Assembly: GCA_914767715.1 (NCBI GenBank)
Contig: OU612065.1
Coordinates: forward strand, 1,610,001-1,674,000
Direction: 5' to 3'
From: Membranipora membranacea
Taxonomy: Eukaryota > Bryozoa > Gymnolaemata > Cheilostomatida > Membraniporidae
Length of the DNA stretch: 64,000 nucleotides
The notes beneath the pieces were generated by a model that searched no databases, had not been told where the DNA came from, and saw only the letters and a list, made by a program, of their open reading frames with translations. The position numbers and the translations under genes were made by a program. Positions 58,501 to 63,975 of this stretch are shown here, piece after piece (position 1 is the first letter of the stretch; every line of letters starts with the position of its first letter).

Positions 58501-59776
58501 TACCATAAATGATCATAGAATTGAAACACATTGAATCTACATAAATGAAGTTGAACTTAGAGAAGTCTACTCTCCACAAATTTCAAAAACAGCTGATATC
58601 AAACTAGCCTTCTTTTATATTGAGTCGTTGAGAGAGAATTGAGAGAGCATATTATAATGAGCTTGGGATCACACAGCAAGGCTGATAAGATTCACAGGGA
58701 CAACCAGAACACAACTGAGAATACCGCTTATCTAATAAGAGGAAATGTTAAGTTAATTTAGTCAGATTCTTACCGAGTAACCCTGTCGGACAGGCGTAAC
58801 CTGCTGGACACATGGTACAGGAGGCGGCCCCGGCACCGCTGTAATATCCTGTCGGACAGCTCTCACAAGCTGCCACATCCACAGAGTTAGACTCATTATT
58901 AAAAGTTCCAGGTGAGCATTCTACTCGTGTGTTATTACTCCCTTCACAACTACAAACAGCAATAAAGTGAGTACATGGAGGAAAAGATTTACAACGCAGT
59001 GTCCTAGCTAGCTTGCAAGCTCATCGCAGACTTGGCCTTTATTTCGAGATAATTTTCCACTTCACATTAGTATGATTGGTGAATTTTTATATTGTTCATG
59101 TCTTGTACCTACCATCTCCAAGGTTTGCAAATAGCACTTGATATGTTATACGAGTATTTAATTAAATCCTTTGTGCACATATCCGCAAATACTCAGGCAG
59201 CACTGTATATAAATACTTGGGCAGCACTGTATATAAACCCACAGCACTCATGTTTACCTAACATTCTATTTAGACAGAAATATTTCCGATCAGCATCATA
59301 TTTCATATTTTAAAAGAAGTTTTGAATTGCGCAGCACAAGCACGCTAATCGGATTTTACAGAGGTGATGACAAACGTCCATCAATTATATCCAAATGTCA
59401 CCTCAACCTTCCATGAGAATTTGATGCTGTTGGCACCGATATAATGGGATAGTTTATTTCTATAACTTTACTTACTATGAACCAGGGGGACAGTTCTGAC
59501 AAGTGCTATTCTCATAGTATTCTCCTGGACTGCACTGAGAAGATGTGCACTGAGCGTTCACAGACACTGTGTAAAAAGTCATATTTATGGTTCAGATAAA
59601 ATGAAGAGATTGCTGTGTAAGTTCTAAACTGTGCATATTTGGTCAAGATATGTTGATTGTATGTATAAACATGATATATATGGCTGTCACAGTACCATTA
59701 ACCTACCTGTTATCAGACTACAAAGTAGGACTAGCAGGAGAGGTATCATGGTGGCTAAGTTCGGTGGCTTTGCCAT
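73..59776 (-). CDS. Giant secreted cysteine-rich repeat protein, 118 coding exons, 3' end outside the window
   Basis: Seen: an N-terminal signal peptide is followed by more than 8,400 residues of short Cys-rich modules built on C-P-x-G-Y-Y-C, C-x2-C and P-C-P-x-G-T-Y. Every exon was placed by an AG acceptor and GT donor, and the phases agree across all 117 junctions. Coding total is 25,210 nt, ending in phase 1 at position 73 with an intact GTGAGT donor, so the gene continues to the left. Known: such modules belong to the Ephrin_rec_like / GCC2_GCC3 / TNFR-type cysteine-rich families, which are extracellular and disulphide-bonded. Inferred: a very long, rod-like, glycosylated extracellular or surface protein (matrix, coat or adhesion). 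I do not recognise a named orthologue. No catalytic motif or membrane segment is seen in the window. Alternative: some exon ends may shift by a few bases or be alternatively spliced, but the single open frame makes the overall gene secure. Confidence 0.88.
1506..2135. other. Intron 114/115, no features
   Basis: 630 nt of AT-rich intron; TATTA runs at 2035-2060 only. The shorter intron 217-530 is likewise empty. Confidence 0.6.
2136..6659 (-). CDS. Exons 104-114: composite modules
   Basis: Exons are 6500-6659, 5929-6041, 5100-5234, 4677-4901, 4341-4471, 4033-4198, 3707-3897, 3451-3554, 3137-3312, 2577-2768 and 2136-2357. Several exons are too short to stand out alone but close the frame: exon 108 ends FYCVQ and exon 109 continues GSNVSEPS; exon 111 ends NVSGSN-GA| and exon 112 supplies A (Glu). 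Exon 112 carries the WDCVCSSFELTTGGLCPEG variant. A 13-bp minisatellite sits directly before the acceptor of exon 113. Confidence 0.84.
2776..2935. repeat. 13-bp minisatellite next to a splice acceptor
   Basis: Repeats of CATCAAACATATA, with a CATCATATACAC-type start at 2776-2815. It begins eight bases from the exon 113 boundary (2768), so on the coding strand it supplies the sequence before the acceptor. Confidence 0.9.
5235..7570. other. Large introns around exons 104-105, no features
   Basis: Introns 5235-5928, 6042-6499 and 6660-7570. A loose AAACTTCAA/TTTAACA repetition occurs at 5728-5800. Open frames at 6954 and 7264 have no recognisable content. Confidence 0.55.
7571..10069 (-). CDS. 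Exons 97-103: composite modules
   Basis: Exons are 9860-10069, 9538-9698, 9218-9356, 8702-9040, 8325-8486, 7926-8135 and 7571-7750. Exon 100 (339 nt) begins with a variant stretch, DICTCLEMNMTGGRCQPG, then returns to the usual CPLGSSAPTSC form. Exon 103 (DDCTDCTPGYFCGSEG to YCVNGSYSG) lies inside a region where no single-frame open reading frame covers it well, but it joins both neighbours in phase 1 (A|AT upstream, G|GA downstream). Confidence 0.85.
10149..10710. mobile_element. Foldback MITE with ~65-bp inverted repeats
   Basis: Left arm 10151-10216 and right arm 10643-10707 are inverted copies with few mismatches. Each contains short repeated GCTGAACA/GCTGTTCA units. Outer bases read TATCGGGTAAC and, on the complement, TATTCGGTAAC, so a TA target duplication is possible. 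The ~425-bp centre has no coding capacity. It lies in the large intron between exons 96 and 97. Confidence 0.75.
10885..11090. repeat. Imperfect tandem duplication of ~110-120 bp
   Basis: A stretch with TTGGTTATGACATGATGCTGG, then GAGTGCACTGAGTAAAGTAA and GGGATTTTGAGTA, occurs near 10893-10960. It recurs near 10981-11080, the second copy holding an extra 30-base internal repeat. It adjoins the 19-bp minisatellite. Long open frames here are products of the repeat. Confidence 0.7.
11102..11215. repeat. GC-rich 19-bp minisatellite, six copies
   Basis: Six head-to-tail units beginning GAGGTGCTGCGGCACGCA at 11102, 11121, 11140, 11159, 11178 and 11197. The last base switches from A to G after the third unit. 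Each unit holds GTGC-TGCG-GCAC, a small inverted repeat. It is much richer in GC than anything around it. Confidence 0.9.
11491..18102 (-). CDS. Exons 80-96: composite modules
   Basis: Exons are 17891-18102, 17294-17527, 16832-17005, 16489-16701, 16097-16245, 15751-15928, 15328-15606, 15006-15199, 14514-14712, 14114-14233, 13770-13931, 13263-13502, 12943-13065, 12628-12771, 12183-12362, 11845-12039 and 11491-11673. N-x-T-G sequons recur in the G-T-Y/F loop (FANETG, YANVTG, FNDITG). The start of exon 86 is least certain: acceptor TTTAAG at 15607 gives T|TA (Leu) and the unusual string GDGLYCPVG, one residue pattern away from the common TGDxCPVG. Confidence 0.85.
18277..24009 (-). CDS. Exons 66-79: composite modules
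   Basis: Exons are 23782-24009, 23435-23644, 22938-23075, 22477-22674, 22012-22260, 21568-21838, 21141-21355, 20759-20974, 20134-20316, 19902-20019, 19444-19667, 19010-19227, 18603-18843 and 18277-18454. Exon 67 has DCACPADRTGGKCREG and exon 77 has DCVCPAANYTGGKCWPG, both C-x-C/TGG variants. The donor of exon 70 is the weak GTCTCG, required by the frame (ACA G|GT to exon 71). The donor end of exon 71 is duplicated 59 nt further on in its intron. Confidence 0.85.
21477..21595. repeat. 59-bp tandem duplication including a splice donor
   Basis: Two copies, starting at 21477 and 21536. They share GCCTGGTG, then CTTATA, TTAGCTCATACCTGTTACTG and CAGTA. The shared part contains the end of exon 71 and its donor GTATGAG. 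Confidence 0.85.
24117..28962 (-). CDS. Exons 56-65: composite modules, including two long exons
   Basis: Exons are 28798-28962, 28382-28660, 27969-28214, 27351-27620, 26948-27181, 26420-26607, 26099-26265, 25587-25831, 24770-25195 and 24117-24626. Exons 64 (426 nt) and 65 (510 nt) each hold several modules without an intron. Exon 65 is continuous in frame across 24426, although an open-frame search in one frame seems to split there because an internal ATG is not a real start. Exon 59 carries the NCFCSINETGGMCGPG variant. Frame joins include AA|T (Asn) between exons 62 and 63. Confidence 0.86.
29026..29114. repeat. (ACCACTACTACA)n minisatellite
   Basis: About seven 12-bp units with C/A variation, in the intron between exons 55 and 56. 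Confidence 0.9.
29193..34607 (-). CDS. Exons 43-55: composite modules
   Basis: Exons are 34461-34607, 33980-34225, 33552-33815, 33038-33231, 32670-32847, 32351-32538, 31853-32084, 31454-31687, 30986-31138, 30704-30856, 30147-30359, 29620-29869 and 29193-29431. The repeated order is D-x-T-G-x-x-C-P-x-G-x-Y-C-P-x-G, then P-C-P-x-G-T-F/Y-S-N-x-T-G, then C-x2-C-P/T-x-G-x-Y-C, then G-L-x-x-P-T-G-x-C-x-A-G-Y/F-Y-C. Exon 50 carries the variant GDCLCPSNQTGGLCQEG. Its donor at 31448-31453 is repeated three more times in the intron (31361-31460). Confidence 0.86.
31361..31460. repeat. Four tandem 25-bp copies of an exon end plus splice donor
   Basis: Units start at 31361, 31386, 31411 and 31436. Each contains, on the coding strand, TACTGTG|GTAAGTGTAGAG (one copy has GTAAATG), that is the last bases of exon 50 and its donor. 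The copy nearest the coding sequence is the one placed at the exon boundary (31454). Confidence 0.9.
34947..41146 (-). CDS. Exons 33-42: start of the long composite modules
   Basis: Exons are 40991-41146, 38567-38814, 38230-38425, 37655-37841, 37274-37450, 36864-37078, 36497-36702, 36048-36207, 35423-35789 and 34947-35140. The pattern is now C-P-x-G-x-Y-C-P-x-G-T/S, P-C-P-x-G-T-Y-x-N-x-T, C-x2-C-x2-G-Y-Y-C. Exons 36 to 38 are joined by two phase 2 introns (AG|G, then AG|C). Exon 34 has a non-standard stretch (ACRSGEACTVRGLSEPDQPC). The 2.2-kb intron between exons 33 and 34 holds the hAT-type element at 39616-40503. Confidence 0.85.
36411..36428. repeat. (TA)n microsatellite
   Basis: About nine TA units in the intron between exons 39 and 40. 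Confidence 0.85.
38815..39607. other. Left part of the exon 33/34 intron
   Basis: About 790 nt left of the hAT element, with no coding frame. Sequence such as TTTTGGGGCAAAAAGTGCCC at 38992 is a short inverted repeat (GGGGCA..TGCCC). The right part, 40512-40990, is equally featureless. Confidence 0.5.
39616..40503. mobile_element. Non-autonomous hAT-type DNA transposon (888 bp)
   Basis: Imperfect terminal inverted repeats match at 12 of 15 outer bases (left CATGGGTGGGCAACC, right complement CAGCTGTGGGCAACC). They are flanked by 8-bp target duplications GTCTAGAG (39608-39615) and CTCTAGAG (40504-40511), which differ at one base. Eight-base duplications and C-A...GGGCAACC ends are typical of hAT elements. 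Subterminal GGCCGCA/GGCCACA motifs recur near both ends. No transposase frame is present. It sits in the intron between exons 33 and 34 of the giant gene. Confidence 0.8.
41195..41391 (+). mobile_element. tRNA-derived SINE
   Basis: A Pol III promoter is visible: box A TTAGCCTAGTGG (41205-41216) and box B GGTTCATTTCC (41250-41260), 34 bases apart as in tRNAs. A non-tRNA body of about 120 bp follows, ending in an A-rich tail at 41377-41391. No clear target duplication was found; AGATCAT occurs at both 41180 and 41406 but is offset from the ends. It lies in the intron between exons 32 and 33, opposite to the gene. Confidence 0.7.
41491..44045 (-). CDS. Exons 26-32: intermediate zone, continued
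   Basis: Exons are 43822-44045, 43464-43709, 43133-43292, 42665-42831, 42174-42440, 41859-41989 and 41491-41665. Motifs include CSAGYYSLDNARTC, CPPGYECPTTDSSP, CPAGSECPDTDSDT and CPPGYFCENVDEEP. The start of exon 30 is set at 42440 (acceptor GTTACAG, phase 1), because the nearer CTCTAG at 42463 would break the frame from exon 29. Exon 32 ends CDGCVCPKG, a C-x-C variant. From here the longer composite module takes over. Confidence 0.84.
44710..48555 (-). CDS. Exons 16-25: intermediate module zone with irregular intron phases
   Basis: Exons are 48447-48555, 48104-48216, 47442-47610, 47112-47295, 46733-46927, 46330-46554, 45896-46058, 45492-45610, 44996-45315 and 44710-44832. Modules follow C-P-A/S-G-x-x-C-P ... 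C-x2-G-x-Y-S ... C-x2-C, so the Y-Q-N start of the earlier zone is replaced by a D/A-G-Y-Y-S start. Unlike the flanks, phase 0 and phase 2 introns dominate (exons 19-22 are joined by phase 0 introns), which places introns at different points of the module. All joins keep a single frame; for example exon 18 ends in AG and exon 19 supplies C, giving Ser before CPTDG. Confidence 0.85.
48934..50854 (-). CDS. Exons 12-15: single-module exons
   Basis: Exons are 50714-50854 (141 nt), 49737-49877 (141), 49416-49553 (138) and 48934-49074 (141). All are phase 1 to phase 1 and encode one six-cysteine module each, starting G-T/Y-Y/H-Q/M-P. Donors for exons 12 and 14 are the weaker GTATTA. Introns are 340-840 nt with no recognised content. 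Confidence 0.87.
49878..50713. other. Intron 12/13, no features
   Basis: 836 nt. A hydrophobic minus-strand frame at 50070-50288 is not bounded by usable splice sites in the gene's phase and is taken as chance. Confidence 0.55.
51100..51804 (-). CDS. Exon 11: 705-nt exon with five fused 47-residue modules
   Basis: The exon is exactly 5 x 141 nt and phase 1 at both ends. Each module reads G-T-Y-Q-P-x3-G-N-D/E-T/S-C-L-x-C-P-x-G-x-x-C-N ... C-E-A/P-G-T-V/I-S ... C-x2-C-S-E-G. Neighbouring modules are nearly identical in DNA; for example a shared stretch beginning CTGCAGACAG recurs at 51341 and 51482, 141 nt apart. Single-module exons of the same length lie on both sides, so this exon is the intron-free counterpart of them. 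Confidence 0.93.
52117..53274 (-). CDS. Exons 8-10: single-module exons
   Basis: Exons are 53134-53274 (141 nt), 52701-52832 (132 nt) and 52117-52257 (141 nt), all phase 1 to phase 1. Each encodes one 44-47-residue module of the G-Y/T-Y-Q/L-P ... C-x2-C-P-x-G ... C-N ... C-P-A-G-T/S ... C-x2-C form. The donor of exon 8 is GTAAAA, next to an AT-rich repeat at 53038-53122 in the intron. The 141-nt length equals the module unit of exon 11. Confidence 0.88.
53038..53122. repeat. AT-rich simple repeat
   Basis: (TATA/TG)n tract beginning 12 bases beyond the donor of exon 8. Confidence 0.85.
53754..55781 (-). CDS. Exon 7: one 2,028-nt exon with 14 fused six-cysteine modules
   Basis: A single uninterrupted exon of 676 codons, phase 1 at both ends, built from 14 tandem modules of 47-49 residues. 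Each starts G-Y/S-Y-Q-N and has six cysteines in the order C-x2-C-x5-C ... C ... C-x2-C, with P-x-G-Y-N/D-C and A-G-T/Y-Y-S between. Most modules carry an N-x-T/S sequon near the start (for example NQTGQ, NNTAQ, NETGQ) and another after the third Cys (NCTD). Modules 6-8 (54622-55053) and 9-11 (54190-54621) are nearly identical three-module blocks of exactly 432 nt each, so the latest expansion was by block duplication. The long plus-strand open frame opposite 54993-55571 is a shadow of this composition. Confidence 0.93.
54190..55053 (-). repeat. Two 432-bp in-frame block repeats inside exon 7
   Basis: Blocks 54190-54621 and 54622-55053 each encode three modules of 49, 48 and 47 residues, in the same order and with only scattered differences. 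For example, a TCTCACATTC stretch is at 54201 and again at 54633. Confidence 0.93.
55782..58212. other. Introns 4/5 and 6/7, no features
   Basis: Introns 55782-56471 and 57093-58212 (1,120 nt) show no repeats, inverted repeats or coding potential that I can support. The phases of exons 4-7 leave no need for a hidden exon. Confidence 0.55.
56472..57092 (-). CDS. Exons 5-6: divergent modules before the fused-module exon
   Basis: Exons are 56978-57092 (phase 0 start, VCNAGQYPLSNNTAC, CAAGEY) and 56472-56669 (phase 1 both ends: KCPSDG, CSPGEYQNSTSQTDC, CSEGYECSDPTSLP, CDSGFYAASKSANC, CSTG). Exon 6 already shows the repeating pattern of the next exon (GEYQNSTSQTDC, then CxxGYxC), so it is the first regular module of that type. 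Donors are GTATAT and GTATGT. Confidence 0.85.
58213..59566 (-). CDS. Exons 2-4: mature N-terminus, divergent cysteine-rich modules
   Basis: Exons are 59476-59566, 58774-58949 and 58213-58328. Exon 2 carries the signal-peptide end and the first Cys residues (QC, QCSPG, then NCPPGS split by a phase 2 intron TA|T). Exon 3 has CEGSNNT, CSPGTFNN, CPTGYY and CPAGYACPTG. Exon 4 has a short module ending NNQAPV at a phase 0 donor. Spacing between cysteines is less regular than in the rest of the protein, so this may be a capping region. Introns here are 140-530 nt and contain nothing recognisable. Confidence 0.82.
59707..59776 (-). CDS. Exon 1: start codon and signal peptide of the giant gene
   Basis: The exon reads MAKPPNLATMIPLLLVLLCS and then LIT, ending in phase 1 at a GTAGGT donor. 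Joined to exon 2 it continues VSVNA-QC, a classic hydrophobic core with a small-residue cleavage site (VNA before QC). Two start codons are in frame: ATG1 at 59774-59776 (AAC ATG G) and ATG2 at 59747-59749 in a GCCACCATGA context. Either gives a functional signal peptide. A TATATAA motif lies at 59790-59796, only 14 bases before ATG1, so if it is a real TATA box transcription would begin between the two ATGs and ATG2 would be used. I annotate from ATG1 as the longest form. Confidence 0.85.
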
Positions 59777-59789
59777 GTTGAGCATTTAG

Positions 59790-59796
59790 TTATATA
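59790..59796 (-). promoter_or_regulatory. TATA-like motif before the giant gene
   Basis: TATATAA on the coding strand, 14 bases upstream of ATG1. If used as a TATA box, initiation would fall near 59765 and leave ATG2 (59749) as the first start. It may equally be chance in AT-rich DNA with the real promoter further right. Confidence 0.3.
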
Positions 59797-61176
59797 TGAC
59801 AGTAAAAGATATTATATCCGATAGCAGAGCTCAATCATTGTCTGTAACTGTACGGCTGAACAAGCCAACTCTCTGTCAGGTATATGTGGCACACGAAACC
59901 TTAAATAACAGAAATAGAAAGTATTAGCTTTCACCATTCTCCCTGCTTTCACAACATGATATCTCCTTAGCACGACAGCCGGCCCAGGCTAATATCTCCT
60001 GATCATCCAAAAGACGCTTTCCTCCCCTACCCGTATACAACAGTCTACTCATAGTATCATAGTACCAGATAAGCTTAACCAAACAATTAATAGATGACTA
60101 GATCGGTAACCTGGAGGCAAAATGATGATAAAACTTGAAAACTTTGGTTGAGTCCTGGTACTTGCGAAGGTTCGGCTAAGACAAGCAAAATTATATAAAA
60201 ACTGCCAGTCGCTAATGGCATTAATTTGCCAAACAATAACCTGTCACTCTACCGCTAGGTCGGACCAAATCCTTGATCTGAAACTCTTTAGAGATCCAGT
60301 GTTGTAATGGATATTCACGACTTCTAAGAGCAGAGACAACGACAGGTATACCCTATACTATCTCTAAAATAAGTAATGTGGCATCTAGATCATGTACGAC
60401 TAAGGCCTTATAGCATCATGATTCCTGGAGTGACTGTCAATGGATGAGATTATACTATCAAGCACTAAAAATTCACATAGTGTAGTCCTAATCTAGGGAG
60501 TATCTCTTAGATAAACCAATAAGGAACTAGATAACTGAAGAGTACTACTTTAGATAACTCATTACCTAAAGCTAAACATACACATAACATTTCATATAGC
60601 TATATTTACAGGCAAGTATTAATGATCTTGACATTAGCCTCTCAACTCCTTGGTGATACACCAAAAAGTAAGATGCTTCCTGTAACTTACTCCTTTTATC
60701 AGCTTGGGAATATTTAGATATATCCAGATGTATTGTATAGACTGTAGCACTTTACACTTGGTTCACCAATTCAGACTATGCTTTGCACATGTAATAACCC
60801 AAGCACCTGTATTCAATGGCAGCGCCCATGAGAAAATTGACTGACGTCATGCATGTACACAATCACTTAGCAACGCCTTTGTTTTTGATTTTCTGATTGG
60901 CTAATTCAAGGGAATGTGTAGTGGAATCCATTTATATTGTGGGGAAAACCAAATGACATAATTGATAATACATATAGGCACCAATGATCTACCCCTCTAC
61001 CACTCTTAAGTAAATTGGGGGGGGGATAAGTCAACATCAGCAAATAATCTCACATGATGAATGAAACTAAACTACTTGAAGACACCGTGGAATTTATTAT
61101 TGGGATGCTAGGCATGTTGAAGTACTCCATCATTTGTTCATGATTTTTTACTAGATGAAGTGAATAGAGTATTATT

Positions 61177-61203
61177 AGTCATACAACTTTTAGTTGTATG
61201 ACT
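61177..61203. repeat. Perfect 11-bp hairpin, possible transposon relic
   Basis: The arms AGTCATACAAC and GTTGTATGACT are separated by five bases (TTTTA). It is followed at 61219-61236 by a TTATTATT run and CG, an arrangement often seen at ends of short interspersed DNA elements, but no second end was found. It lies in or just past the GTF2H4 3' UTR. Confidence 0.4.
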
Positions 61204-61218
61204 TTTGTTTTGGTTGAG

Positions 61219-61346
61219 TTTATTATTATTATTCGTCTCGCAACACTGTTTACGGTTTCATCGAGCTTTTATAAGTCAAGAACTACCTGGTAGAATTTGA
61301 TGGAACTTGGTCATAACATAGAACTCTATATTATGTCTAGTTTATT
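61219..61346 (-). promoter_or_regulatory. Candidate poly(A) signals for GTF2H4
   Basis: AATAAA occurs on the coding strand at 61341-61346, about 195 nt past the stop, and again at 61219-61224, about 315 nt past it. Either could end the 3' UTR. No transcript evidence is available to choose. Confidence 0.4.
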
Positions 61347-61539
61347 TTGATGTCTTTGACAATGCCAATGTTCATGCTGACTAGAAGGGCAAATTCCATT
61401 CCATTGAGGCAACGTGAGCAGTGCTTTGAAATCATATGAAGCAAAGGTGTTGCTTCCAGAATACAGTATTTACAGTTCGTATAAAAATGTGGACTAGATA
61501 GAATTTTACAGTGAGATTGAAGAGTTAAATCTGAACAAA

Positions 61540-63975
61540 TCAGGACTTTTTCTGTCTTTTCCAGAACTTCTTGACATCATCGTGACCAGATTTTGAGACA
61601 ACAATTTTCCGTGATCTGCTGTTATCCAACACTAGAACACCAATATCCTACAATAAACAAATAAAAAGTTAGACATCAGGCACTTTTGCGAATCTGTGTC
61701 ACTCCCAACCAACACACTAACATTGCACCATACTGCTATCTGATAGCTATTACCCTACACAGAGTTGAAGTCTGAAACAAACAATAATTCCAAAACTGTT
61801 GTGACAGCGGATCTTTAGTTGCGTGGAATTGTAGGAGGGCCAATTTAACAGATTTATAATGTTATGTTTGATAATGTTATACTCGCCTTCGCATAGTCTC
61901 TGAGGATCTCAAACTCATTCTGGGACATAAACTGGTCATAGAGTACACCCTCAGTAAAAGTGAACCTGTCCCTCTCAATCTCCCACAGTCTAATCTGATC
62001 TATGATTGTAGGCGGTAGGACCGGACGATTAGCTAACATCTCAGTGTGTGCATGCATTGACAAGTAGTTTATTATCTGTTATACGAAAAAATAAAATAGC
62101 AAATGAAAGACAATATGTGTTTGAGTTTGACTATCAGATTCAACAAAATGTATACATGGTATCCCAGCCATATGTTCAGCCTAAAAAAATTCCATTTATT
62201 TCCCAGCCTTATCAACCATCACAATCATAATCTCAGAAGTAACTGACCCTTCAAACGATAGCAAATTATTCTCGATAAAAGTAGATCTATAGATTGCCCA
62301 TAAACATATAAATACTTATAAAGCATTTATATGTGCCTAATGAAAGTTTCCACACCAACAACCAGTATTCACCGTTCTGTATGAGGCAGTAATAAAAATG
62401 AGAGTACATGATACCATCTTGGTACTTAACAAACCTGTTCAGACTTGATACCATAGATAAGTGCCTGTCTCACACTCTGCCTCGTAATGTTACCCACAAC
62501 CATGTTAGGAAATCTGAAATAAAACAAAAAAGACCATCACATAATTTCTCACAGTGTCTTTATGGGATATAATCAGTATTATAGTTGAGCTATTTTCTTT
62601 CCCACTAAAATGAGCCCGTTCTATTTTTAACAAGATTGAATAGCTGTCTGTTGACAAGACTATCAAATTCTTAAATTAAATTGTTCGATTCGAAGTGACC
62701 ACTTAGTTTCAAAGGACCAATACATATACGGAGAATGCTCAACTAAGTTGAATTAACTATTAAAGGTGTTTGCTCTTTCGATTAGAGCTCAAATAGCATT
62801 TCAACAAACAAACAAAGCAAAACATGGCAGCAAAACATGGCAGCAAAACATGGCAGCAAAACCAACAGCTCTTATCAAAACATGGCAGCAACACCAACAG
62901 CTCTTATCAAAACAACCCGGCGATGTGAAATGGACAAATATAATCAAGAAAGACATCTGACTTCCTCTGTTATAAAATAAGTCAAAAGCTTTGATCCATT
63001 GATGTATGTCCCAGATCCATTGATATTTATCCCTGATCAAAGAATTATACATCAATACTTTGACCTATCAGTAATAAAGCTTGCTCATTCAGAGGCTATT
63101 GTATATTGTATACATTATTTAATTGCACACACACAACTGACCTGTATAACATCTCACAGAATAAAGCTAGAAGTGCCACCTGTAACTGTGAGTCTGCAAC
63201 GAAAAAGTTGTTTTAGAAGAATGAGCTCAAATATTGAACACAACTATGCACTGTTAAATTTGGCTACCATATGCCAATACCTTACCTGTTTGCAAAAGAG
63301 CACAAAACACTGTTGAAGATAGATTCTCAGGCATCAAAGACTTGAACGAGTATTTCTTAATCCCCCATTTTATTAGACTGACCTGTGTAGGCGTATATCC
63401 TGTAGTTGGTCTCAACAACAATAAATCCTTTCTCATTAGACTCTGAGGTAGATTTACTTTGCCCTGTTACTAGATTCACAGCCAGTCTTGTTGGATAAAA
63501 CCTTGGATATGTTCTCTACAGTACAGACAGATATAAAGTACACAATAAGCAAAGAACAGCTAATTATCAAGAGTTGTGCCTCCATTGACATAATTGATCA
63601 AAAAGTGGGCAACTCCAAAGTTGCCTAAAAATAAACCACCACATCGGGGAGCTTATTCCCAAACTCACAAAAAAGCTACACTTCGCTTGTTGTAGTCTAT
63701 GGAGTTAACAAATGACAGCAATACATTCAATAAAAACAGAGTCTAATATTTTTGCCTTTTGTCAGATGTTTCCTCATTAATGTTCACTCATTAATGCGGA
63801 GAAGAAGCAGAAACAAACTCACCTTTTTCTGAAACACAAGTCCTAACTCACGAAGATGCTGCAGTAACCTCAGCTGACTATCAGTCAGTGAATCTGTAGG
63901 GAAGTCCTTACCCAATGTTGCAAAATTAAGTTGTAATAAAAATGTGATGCACTCCACAAAATTCTGTCCTCGAGT
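61540..63975 (-). CDS. GTF2H4: TFIIH core subunit p52 (GTF2H4 / yeast Tfb2 family), C-terminal half, partial
   Basis: p52 is a structural subunit of the TFIIH core in the nucleus. It anchors and stimulates the XPB helicase in transcription initiation and nucleotide excision repair. Six exons in transcription order are 63823-63975, 63383-63515, 63142-63193, 62435-62513, 61887-62075 and 61540-61647, with a TGA stop at 61540-61542. They encode 237 residues, about half of the usual ~460, and the 5' half lies right of the window. Recognised family stretches are [68 protein letters not shown] and the C-terminal [15 protein letters not shown]. The N-terminal part here is the XPB-contacting middle region, and the end is the dimerising C-terminal domain. 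Phases agree at all five junctions. One intron uses a GC donor. Single-copy and complete as far as seen. Confidence 0.95.
61648..61886 (-). other. GC-AG intron in GTF2H4
   Basis: The coding strand reads GCG AAG|GCGAGT at the donor and TTGTAG at the acceptor. Cutting at GC gives [12 protein letters not shown], matching the family with no gap. The nearest GT (GCGA|GTATAA) would put the next exon out of frame and reach a stop after nine codons. AAG|GC-A-A/G-GT is the usual strong context for GC donors. Confidence 0.82.
62819..62912. repeat. AAACATGGCAGC short tandem repeat in a GTF2H4 intron
   Basis: Four AACATGGCAGC units, the last two followed by duplicated AACACCAACAGCTCTTATC-type tails. It lies in the 628-nt intron 62514-63141, which otherwise shows nothing. 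Confidence 0.8.

Larger units (their letters stand above)
59777..61539. other. Intergenic region between the giant gene and GTF2H4
   Basis: Holds the 5' flank of the giant gene and the 3' UTR and downstream region of GTF2H4. It contains a perfect hairpin at 61177-61203 and a run of G at 61018-61024. No open frame with gene-like composition is seen. Confidence 0.6.

Noticed and set aside
73-59776. Pseudogene or several tandem paralogous genes
   Set aside because: No in-frame stop or frameshift was met in 118 exons, only one signal peptide exon was found, and no internal promoter or terminal exon is visible.
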